DNA of 64,000 bases. Origin: Adineta vaga. Its lineage: Eukaryota > Rotifera. The position numbers and the translations under genes are program-made. Within the stretch, counting starts at the first letter, position 1, and each line of letters begins with the position of its first letter. The notes beneath the pieces are model-generated. The model was not told the DNA's origin and ran no database searches. It saw nothing but the letters and a program-made list of their open reading frames with translations. Location of the stretch: NCBI GenBank assembly GCA_021613535.1, contig CP075493.1, positions 6,448,001 through 6,512,000 of the forward strand, given 5' to 3'. Positions 12,837 to 21,844 of this stretch are shown here, one piece after another.

Positions 12837-13762
12837 ATTTTCTTCAGATTCCACAAAAGTTTGTTCAAAATATAAGCTATTGAATATATTTTGTTGCTTA
12901 TGAGAAGAAATTCGCTTTATTACTGAAAATATTTTATTTTTGTTATTGAAAAAAGAGAACGGAATCTGAGATCGAAATAAAATACATTCAAGTTTTAATG
13001 GCCAGAGACCGCCAGTGTCAACGTGATTCACGTTGATGCCGACGACAATAGAGTTACGAAATTGTATGCAGCTTATTTTTTTATTTATTTCGACCGAAGT
13101 CTGACGATTTCAACAAAAGCGAATAGTTAGTTTATATAGAAAGATCGCGTTAATGTATATGTTGAGTATGGAGTTTCGTCTGTTGTGTATGATTATGAGT
13201 GTCAGTATACTCTCAAGGTACGTATTTTTTATTAGTAATTTTTTCGTTTCACAAAAGAGTTCATTTTAAGAAAGGATACTTTTGCACGTGATATTCAACA
13301 AAATTTCAATCAGAAAAGAAAATCTTTGAGGGTAGGTATCGATAGTCTATTCTTTTCACGCCCACGCTGCCGGAAGTTTTATAGGATTTGGGGATCCAGG
13401 ATCCGCTTTTTTTCCTTGAACACCCACACCCACAACCACACCCTCAATATCAATGAGAGTCGTCATAAAAATATCATTAATGTTTCAAAACACTCAAAAT
13501 GAGCATCTACGTAATAAAACATGAAATATCAGGACATTTTTAAGCAAAAAGGAAAACATGAGAAAAATAAACACGCTGTGGGAATTGCATTCGTCGTAGA
13601 AGATCTTAGTGAAGAAAACAAGGAAGTATTTTTTCTAGTTCATTTTGAATGCATTGAATAAAATTACCTTATAAATACTCTTAAGAAGAATTTACATTTC
13701 AACAGCAGGAATGAGTTTAGAGATGAATTATACAAAAGATTTTGTAAGTGCTAACATCCGTC
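12837..13762. other. Intergenic with telomere-like run
   Basis: No gene seen, apart from an open frame up to 13,031 continuous with the F-box exon. Contains the CCCACA run at 13,423-13,443. Confidence 0.4.
13423..13443. repeat. Interstitial telomere-like (CCCACA) run
   Basis: Two perfect CCCACA units, one variant ACCACA and a final CCC. The complement is TGTGGG, the telomeric repeat described for bdelloid rotifers. The run is short, so chance cannot be excluded. Confidence 0.4.
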
Positions 13763-14250
13763 ATGATCGAAGTATTTGATGAAAAAGAATTTCGTTTATT
13801 TCTTGGTTTCGAAAATCAAGAAAAAGATAAAGCAAGAGATTTAACTCAATATGATGCTCAAGCATTTGCTGTACGTAAAAAATCATGTTACTTTGTTGTT
13901 TTTTCTCGAAACGAATTTTAGTCATCTCCAGTAGTTCAAATATTAACATATGAAATTGTTTTAGATGTTGCTGTTGATGATTTTTTTAAAGATCCATATA
14001 GTTATGAAGCTTACACAACAGATATAACTAATGATAAAGATCATAAATATGAGCTTGGATCTGATGTTAGAATTAGTGCATTAGATGTTCCAAAGAAATT
14101 GTTCAATATGATGCAATTGGAGCAATGTTTTATTATGCAGACATGAATCAGAATTTGGATTTTTTCACATTCAGTTTAATTGAAAAAGAACTTTTATTCT
14201 TGCCGAAATGTTTAATTAATTTTTCTCTTTTTAGTTTCTTTTTTTCTTAA
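13763..14250 (+). pseudogene. Unknown protein fragment, frameshifted
   Basis: Reads ATG at 13,763 to about 13,870 (IEVFDEKEFRLFLGF...), a short intron (GTACGT...TTTTAG) to 13,921, then SSPVVQILTYEIVLDVAVDD onward. At about 14,090-14,100 (VPKK) a one-base shift moves the plausible frame to IVQYDAIGAMFYYADMNQN and on to about 14,250; the original frame ends in TGA. Family not recognised. The coding-like composition, a credible intron and a single shift point to a recently damaged gene or gene fragment. Confidence 0.45.
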
Positions 14251-14697
14251 ATAAATAATCAAATTATTTTCATTATCAGTCACGATTGATGATAATTAGG
14301 AAAAAAGTATGTATTGAACAGCACACAACCGTGTTCAACTTCTGTCTTTCAATAAAGAAAATGAATGAAAAATAGTTGTACAGTGTATGTAGAATTCTAA
14401 CAAATATGATCATTGTTTTATATGCTTCCTTGTAATTCTTATGTTTATTTTATCGAAATAAAAATACAGTAGTGAACAGTACAGTGTGAAAGAGAAAAAA
14501 GAATATCGAATTATTAGAATGCAATGAATCACATCATAGAAGATTTATACAGACACTAAGCAACGAATAGACCATACAAAACTGTTAATTGTTCACTGAT
14601 GTTTGTTTAACCAACTTTGTGTTATGTTTGAATGAAAACTGGACCATTCAGATCTGAAAAACATGGGCATTATTAGTTATTAGAAAAATTATTTCGA

Positions 14698-14928
14698 CTA
14701 ACCTTTTACAATTATCTCTTTTAAACGCATTGTAATACCTTGAATAGATACAGTAAATTTATCCGATGAATATTTGACTTCTTCATTATCTCTATCTTCA
14801 ATTCCAACACATAGATAAAGACTTGATGCCTTGTCGCTTGCAGGTAGATTAATTACGATTGTTTTCGGGAGATAGGAAATATCTTCTGCAAGCAATATTT
14901 TAGAATCACATCCTTCTGTGCTTCCCAA
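14698..14928 (-). CDS. Unknown protein fragment
   Basis: A 76-codon minus-strand frame containing TIVINLPASDKASSLYLCVG and VKYSSDKFTVSI. It looks like part of a beta-rich domain, but I do not recognise it. Its upstream side is interrupted at about 14,932 by the GC-richer candidate MITE, so it may be the downstream remnant of a larger gene that includes 15,388-15,660. Confidence 0.3.
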   Translation of the reverse strand: MGSTEGCDSKILLAEDISYLPKTIVINLPASDKASSLYLCVGIEDRDNEEVKYSSDKFTVSIQGITMRLKEIIVKG

Positions 14929-14931
14929 AAC

Positions 14932-15135
14932 TACCCAGGACGATCATTCCGGTGGTCGGAAACGGCGTCTGAAACGACCGAAAACGGTTAGAAAAAAGAA
15001 ATTTACTGCCTTAGTTTTGACCGTATTTCTATACATTTAAGGGTTAACGGATTACGGTGGCGTACTAGTGCCGGTTTTCGCCGTTTTTCCATCGTTTAAG
15101 GCAGTTTACGACGCCGCTTTCTTTCACCTGGGGTA
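14932..15135. mobile_element. Candidate MITE-like element
   Basis: About 204 bp that is GC-richer than its surroundings. It starts TACCCAGG and ends CCTGGGGTA, an imperfect terminal inverted repeat. Internal motifs repeat in inverted orientation (GGAAACGGCG and GACCGAAAACGG on one side; CGCCGTTTTTCC and GGTTTTCGCCG on the other; ACTGCCTTA against TAAGGCAGT). No open frame. No clear target-site duplication is visible. Confidence 0.45.
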
Positions 15136-15387
15136 ATATTCTTTGATTATTAAAGAATAAATCTTGGCCACTGATATGTTTGATTAGAAAAACTGCACGT
15201 AACATCTAAAGTACAACCAATTAAAGTCATAAATAATACAATAGATTAGTTATTAAATGTAAGAAAATTTCAACTACTTATCTAAATCCAGATATTGAAT
15301 ACAATTTAATATAAAAACCTTGAAAGAAAAAAAGTAAACCAAAAGAATTAACACTAATAGAGACATCGTTTTATGGAGTATATAATC

Positions 15388-15660
15388 TCATAATTTTCCT
15401 CCTTTTCTATTTGTGGTCAGTTTAAATGAATGGATAATATTTGGAATAAATTCGTTCGTTCTTCTTTTCCTGCAAGTTGAGTATCTGTATGTAATGAATA
15501 ATACTTTTTTGATCTTTTCATGAATAAAACAAAATTTTATTTCGTCTGTGATGACTGCAGGGTCATTGATTTGTTCAGTATAAATGAGAGTCACATAGTT
15601 TGATAATTTAATTTTATGAAAATCGTCGACTATTGATCGATAATAATTGACTGGTTGGTT
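15388..15660 (-). CDS. Unknown protein fragment
   Basis: Open minus-strand stretch reading NNQNQPVNYYRSIVDDFHKI, then VTLIYTEQINDPAVITDEIK and ending RKGGKL-stop. No recognisable domain. It may belong with the fragment at 14,698-14,928 across the inserted element. Low confidence that it is expressed. Confidence 0.25.
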   Translation of the reverse strand, partial: NQPVNYYRSIVDDFHKIKLSNYVTLIYTEQINDPAVITDEIKFCFIHEKIKKVLFITYRYSTCRKRRTNEFIPNIIHSFKLTTNRKGGKL

Positions 15661-16785
15661 TTGATTGTTATTCTAAAAAAATTTATTCAGGTTTTGACAC
15701 ATTTTCGTATTTAAAGGAATAATTCTGTAAACGTATTCTGTAAGATTTCTTGATTAAGAGATATTTCAATTTTAAAAAGACAGTCAATTACTTTTCTAAA
15801 ATAGACAAAAGCAAACAGATCATTAATCATATGATACAACATGTTCCTCATATTTCGCTTAATCACCACATTTTTAAAGATAAGAATCGTTCTTCAAGTA
15901 TAATAATTCAGTTCCGAAATGTTATTAGTACTGTGAATGCATCCAGTAACACTGATGAATGATCGACTCTGTTCCTTGTAGTGGTGATAAAATAATAACG
16001 ATAATAATCACTATCGCTTCATCTCAACACATTATGTCTCATATGCACAGTTGTTTCGAATGTTATTCATCCTAGAAAGAAAGTTTTTTTTTCAATAAAA
16101 TATATCAATTAGCTCATGAAAATTATGTTAATAATGATTTAATTGACATAGATTTACTAAACCATTATTCTGGATTTATTCCAATTCATTGTTTCAGAAG
16201 ATTTTCTACTTTCAGATCAATTAATATTTATGTATTTTCACTTTCCAACATATTCTATCTTATTGATAAGCACTACTCGTAATGATCTGTGTCATTTCCA
16301 GAATCATAATCACAGTTTGCTATAAGCTTTTTCAGTCATTCATGGGTAGTTACAGGTATTCATCTATGGATTAATCTCTCTGTAGACTAGTTAAGTCTAC
16401 GGAAGATTATGTCTATGATGAATAACAGCATAGAATGATCGAATGAAGATTAAACTATCTCATCAGATAGCGACAACTGTTGACTTGACACCTATTTGCT
16501 GTGAAGAACAGATCGCCTTCTAACCTATTCGAAAAGAGAAATGACCAGTAATGAAACAGAGCTGGAAACTCCGTCTCCGTTCGTTAGCTTGTCATCTTGA
16601 AATCCAAAAACAGAACCGAAGTAGACCCAGGCAGACTAGCACCCAAAAAGGGCGTATGGGATGTGAGGAATACTAATTTCTATTTTCAATTAAATTTGTA
16701 TCGCAAAAAATCCAGATAGAATGTTTGCTTCTAGACTTAGTCGTTTCACTGTCTGTCAATTGAGAGACGTAAATATTATTTTCCA
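15661..16785. other. Intergenic, nothing recognised
   Basis: AT-rich DNA upstream of the second PPR gene. An open frame at 15,750-15,962 has no protein-like conservation that I can see. No RNA gene or element recognised. Confidence 0.4.
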
Positions 16786-19700
16786 ATGTGGTCAAGATTA
16801 CTGTTAAATAAAAATTACAAAAATGTGTTATTTGTTACAAAGCTCTCGAAATCCATCCAATCCAAGATCGATTTGGGATATCAGATGAAATTATTGAATG
16901 AGAAGAAACAGTTTAAACAATCGATTGATTTATTTGAACATTCGAAAGATCAGAATGTGAAACAGCTTTCAAGTTTCATTATTTGTCAAGCGTTGAAAGC
17001 GTGTGGGCAACTCGGTGATTTACAGCGTGGTTCAAATATTCATCGTTTCATTTCTTCTAGCTCAAGCATTGATCACGTTGTATTAACCGCATTGATTCAG
17101 TTTTACAGTGAGTAAACCGAACAAAAAAATGTCATTAATTTTTGAATGAAATAGTGCAATGCAATGATGTAAAACGTGCTGAATCTGTTTTCACTGAAAT
17201 AGCTAATAAAGCATTATTTCACTATGGAGCGATGATGAAAGGTAAAACGTTTTGCAATATGTGAAAAAATTGTTCTTACCTCTGTTTAGGTTATGTTAAA
17301 CATGGAATGCCTGAAAAAGCAATCAATCTATTTGATCAGATAAACAATCCTAATGATGTTACTATTCTTCTTCTATTCAATGCTTGTGCACAATTGGGTA
17401 ACAAGGATGCATTAGATCGAGTTAAGAATGTTTGGCAAACGATTCCATCCAAATTTTATACAAATACTAATCTAGTAGCATCATTGATCGATGCATTAAT
17501 GAAGTGTGGTGATGTGGAAAATGCACGATCAGTATTTGATTCGTGTAAATCAAAAACAATACATATGTTTGGTGCACTGTGGATGGTTTGTATAAGTTTT
17601 GAATACGAATATAATTAAGTAGTTTTGTTTATCTTCAGGTTATGTCAAAAATGGAATGCCCCAACAGGCGATTAATCTATTCGATCAGATCAAAGCTCCG
17701 GATGATGTTACTATTCTTCTTCTATTCAATGCTTGTGCACAATTGGGTAACAAGGATGCATTAGATCGAGTTAAAAATGTTTGGAAAAGTATTCCATCCA
17801 AATTTTATACAAATACTAATCTAGTAGCATCATTGATCGATGCATTAATGAAGTGTGGTGATGTGGAAAATGCACGATCAGTATTTGATTCGTGTAAATC
17901 AAAAACAATACATATGTTTGGTGCACTAATGGATGGTTTGTATAAGTTTTGAATATGAATGTAATTAAGTAGTGCTGTTTATCTTCAGGTTATGTCAAAA
18001 ATGGCATGCCTCAACAGGCAATTGATATATTCAAGCTAATTAAATATCATGATGTTGTTATTATCACCATTCTCTTGAATGCTTGTGCTCAGCTGGGAAC
18101 GACGGAATCGCTGAACTTAGTGAAATATGTTTGGAAGAGACTTCCACCAGAATTCTCCTCGAATGGCTATGTTCTCTCTTCTGGAATCGATGCATTGATG
18201 AAATGTGGTGATGTAAAAGAGGCAAAATTTGTGTTTGAAAAATCAACAACGAAACATGTAGCTATGTTTGGAGCACTTATGAAAGGTCAGAAATCGTTTA
18301 TGATCGAAAACTAAAAGTGTCATTCTGATGACTTATTTCAGGTTATATTGTTAACGACATGGCACCTAAAGCAATAAGTCTATATAATGAAATTAAAAGT
18401 GGGTTTTTTTGAGGAAGAGAATCTCTCCATGAGAATATTGTATTTGGTGTGCTGATTTAGAAAATAATGCCAACCAATTGAATGACATTCTTCATATACT
18501 TGCAATTAATGCTGCAGCTAAAACTGGAATGCTCTCGCAATGTCAATCGATCGTTAAAGCAATTCCAGTCGAGCTTTTGTCCACTCATAAATTTGCTGCG
18601 GCATTTATTGATATGTGGGTATGACCGCAAACTGTATTTTTTTAAATGTTTAACAAGAGATGTATTTATAAATTTAGGGCAAAGCTGGATCTATTGTAAA
18701 AGCAGAAGAAGTCTTTCAGCAGCATTCACCACTAGATCATGCCGGCTATGGAGCAATGAGTAAGATTTATGCAGAAATTTGCTTAAGAATCTTGTCTTTT
18801 TATTTTTTGTAGTTAATGCTTATGGATTGAATGGAATGGGTTTAAAAGCAGTTGAGCTTTTTCATCGTGTTCCATCCGAATATATTGATGAACCAACCAA
18901 TGTTTGTGTTCTTAATGCTTGCTCACATTCAGGTCTTGTTGACGAAGCTCGATCCATCTTCAACAATATTCAGAACAAAACAGAACGTATATATACTGTC
19001 ATGGTAATGAACGTTATATGTTCTTTGTATCGCTTAATACTCAACTGATCTCTTTTTTTTGCAGGTTGATGTTCTTAGCCGAGCATTTCTTTTTGAAGAA
19101 GCTGAAGCATTGATCAATGAGTATGAACAAACTCATCCACCTTTGTTGCAAATGTATAGTAAGTACATATTTGAGTTTGATTTGAAGATTAATTACGAAT
19201 GATGCGGTTTCAATCGAGAGCTGCTACTCTTTTTCTATGCGTTATCCAACAGTTTTGATAGAATAAAATAATTATTTATGATACCCATTCAGAAACAAAA
19301 ACTAGTTTGAGCGATAAACAGTGCTCATTTAAATGAATAAACTTTCTCTGTTGGTTCCAAATGAGAAAAAACTTCTCTTAACACTAGATCCACTTCTCTT
19401 TAGTTGCAAAAAAAGATTCAAATAAAAATGATTTTCTATCTTGTCTCATCTTTTGTTTAGTGGCGTTATTGTCCGGTGCCAGAAATAGTAGAAACAAGCA
19501 TCTAGGTGAAAAGATGTATCATCAAATGAAAATAATCTTTCCGCAATCATCTGATCCACTGGTGCCAGCTGCAGTACTATTATCAAATATTTATTGTGCA
19601 ACAGGTGATTTAGAGAAAGCATCAGCGATTAAAAATGATTTAATCAAATCAGGTGCAAAAAAACGAGTTGGTTTGACATGGACCGATACTAATGGTGAAA

Positions 19701-20187
19701 TATTCGTAAGTTCATGATCAAGAAAAAGTGTTTCTGTGGATATGAATTTTGTTCTTTTTAGGAATTTCGTGCACATGATCAATCTCATCCACGTTCTGCT
19801 GAAATATATATCGAACTAGAAAAGATCTCAAAAGAACTCATTCAACATGGTCATACATAGACTTCCAGTTGGATCACACGTCCGATACAAGCAGATGAAA
19901 CTGTAGAATCTGTACTTTGTGGGCATAGCGAAAAGCTGGCAATAACATGGAATTTTCTCGCAAATCCCAATACAAAAATGATCCAAGTGACAAAAAACTT
20001 GCGAGCTTGTGGAGATTGTCGTAAGTATTTCTTGGATTTTTGTTTTTATTCTCTAATTATCTATGATATAGATGAAGCAACAAAATTGATTGCTGCGATT
20101 CGTAAATGTCATATCATCGTTCATGATGCGAATCGAATACATCATTTTGGACCTGATGGTGTTTGCTTGTGCAACGATTATTTCTGA
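16786..20187 (+). CDS. PPR-DYW protein, copy 2 (complete 5' end; frameshift and TAG)
   Basis: Same family as the gene at the left edge, with its start visible. Exons about 16,786-17,107, 17,155-17,241, 17,290-17,585, 17,639-17,935, 17,989-18,285, 18,342-18,398, 18,461-18,618, 18,678-18,759, 18,813-19,003, 19,065-19,158, 19,461-19,705, 19,762-20,020, 20,072-20,187. The N-terminus (MWSRLLLNKNYKNVLFVTKL) is basic and hydrophobic without acids, as in mitochondrial presequences, so a mitochondrial RNA-binding role is plausible. From the sixth exon on, exon lengths match copy 1 exactly. The third exon is 296 bp, not 297: a one-base deletion (CTGTGG against CTAATGG, about 17,577-17,582) shifts the frame. 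TAG at 19,858-19,860 matches that of copy 1. Deaminase motifs are CGHSEKLAI, CGDC and CLCNDYF. As read it encodes no full-length protein unless exons are skipped. Confidence 0.8.
17290..17935 (+). repeat. Tandem duplicate of a 297-bp PPR module exon plus intron
   Basis: Exons 17,290-17,585 and 17,639-17,935 are near-identical to one another over almost their whole length (including KDALDRVKNVW and FYTNTNLVASLIDALMKCGD), and their downstream introns also match. Both resemble exon 663-959 of the other gene copy. This is a recent duplication of a single exon-intron unit. Confidence 0.85.
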
Positions 20188-20250
20188 ACGATCTCCTTCT
20201 TCATTTTGTATCGGTGCATTTCAGTTTTCTTCCATGTATGATTGAATCTC

Positions 20251-20256
20251 AATAAA
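20251..20256 (+). promoter_or_regulatory. Polyadenylation signal of PPR copy 2
   Basis: AATAAA about 64 nt after the stop codon, conserved with copy 1. Confidence 0.5.
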
Positions 20257-20286
20257 AGAATTTATATTCATTTTTGTTTGTTTGTC

Positions 20287-21116
20287 GTTTTATTCAAGAT
20301 ATGGATGAGAGTTTGAGTATTCATTGAATACAGAAGTATTTGTTCGTAAGAAAACGCTGGTTTCTTTTCAAGATTTTCAATTGTTTTTATAACTTCTTTA
20401 GGTGTACATTTGGCAAAAATACATTTTTGAATTAATTTCTGAAATAGAAGATAATTCTTTTTAATAGCTTGATATGCTATTTTAATGTAATTAACTGTTG
20501 GATTGGAAAGATAATTATGATTAGATTTATCATATAAATAATCATCAAGATTTTTTGCAAATGTATCAAGAAGTTCGCTTGAATAATTTTCGATATGTAT
20601 AACAACTTCTTCTTCAATTTCATATTTATTAGCATAATTCTTATCCCAATGATATAATGTTTTTTCTAAGAAAAAATTGTATTCTTTTCCATAAGTTAAA
20701 ATTCATTTTCTTCCAATAAATTTATTGTTACTTGAGATGTTGGAAGAGATTTTTGTACAATTATTCAACAAAAAGCAGCTCTTATTATAATCACATCCGG
20801 TAATGATGAATTGAAAATATTTTCAAGTGATTGATTTAATTCATTTGAAATCTTTTGTTTTCTATTCGATTTTGGTGTTGAAATATAGATAATTTCCAAA
20901 TGTAAGTAAACAAATATTTAAAACATTAGATGAATATGACCCTTCAGTAATCAATTGCAAAGCAGCATAATATGCAAAATATTTTAAAGATTTATCTGTT
21001 TGATACTCAGAATATTTTTCCATCTCTGATAAAGTATTTGATTCAATTATTAAATAACAAGAAATATTTTCAATAATTTTTGAAAGATTTTTCTTAATTG
21101 ATAAATTTAAATAATT
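20287..21116 (-). pseudogene. Truncated NACHT gene tail (duplicate)
   Basis: Minus-strand copy of the last 0.83 kb of the NACHT gene at 3371-4200. It has no NTPase domain and is cut at the duplication breakpoint, so it cannot be functional on its own. It carries only a few substitutions relative to the left copy. Confidence 0.75.
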
Positions 21117-21844
21117 CGTTATCCATTTTTCATTCTAATTCTTCTCACCTCATTCTTGATCCATATATACTTTCTCATACGATTCCATGACAGATGCTCC
21201 CGAGGACCAGATCAAGTCCCAATCAAAAGCAAAACTTACTCTCTGTGTCGCCCACACACATCTTGTTAATCAAAAGTTAAGGAAAACAAAAAGAAAAAGA
21301 AACATATGAATGCATATCACATTCGTACCCGTGCATACGAGATTGACATATATAATTATGGAGCATGCACAAGTGAAAAATTTCAGAAAAAGAAAACGAA
21401 CACATAACAATACAAACAAAGAAAAACTCATCACATTGATTTAGTTATATCTGAGAGCACAGAAGAAGACAAAGAAAATATGACAAGAGAAACAAGGAAA
21501 AGAAACGAAATGCAAAACTCGAGCAATACCATTAAATGTGGCACAAGTAGAAAAATTAGACACCGAATTTTTCTTGTTCTTGAAATCACCTCCAAGAACA
21601 CATGAAACCGGTTGTCAGAAGACAAGAAAAAATAAAGGAATGTAACGAAAAACATATATTGATCATTCAGATAAATATATATATATATATATGTGTATAG
21701 ATAGATAGTATATGTGTGTTGCACGAACAAACACTATCATTCGATAAACGTAAACGGAAAGTATGTTGATTGTATTATATACAAAAAAGAAACGAAAAAG
21801 GAAAATGAAAAAGCAAAAATTGATTTGTTTTTTGTTTTTTCTCA
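21117..21844. other. Boundary between duplicated accessory DNA and core genes
   Basis: Unique AT-rich sequence with a short (AT)n run near 21,677-21,692. No gene seen. To its right all genes are conserved eukaryotic ones. Confidence 0.4.

Larger units (their letters stand above)
18342..21116 (+). repeat. Segmental duplication, right copy
   Basis: Direct-orientation copy of about 1366-4200, offset 16,976 bp at the left and 16,916 bp after an intron length difference. It ends at 21,116, directly after TTAAATAATT, inside what is NACHT coding sequence in the left copy. Confidence 0.9.
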
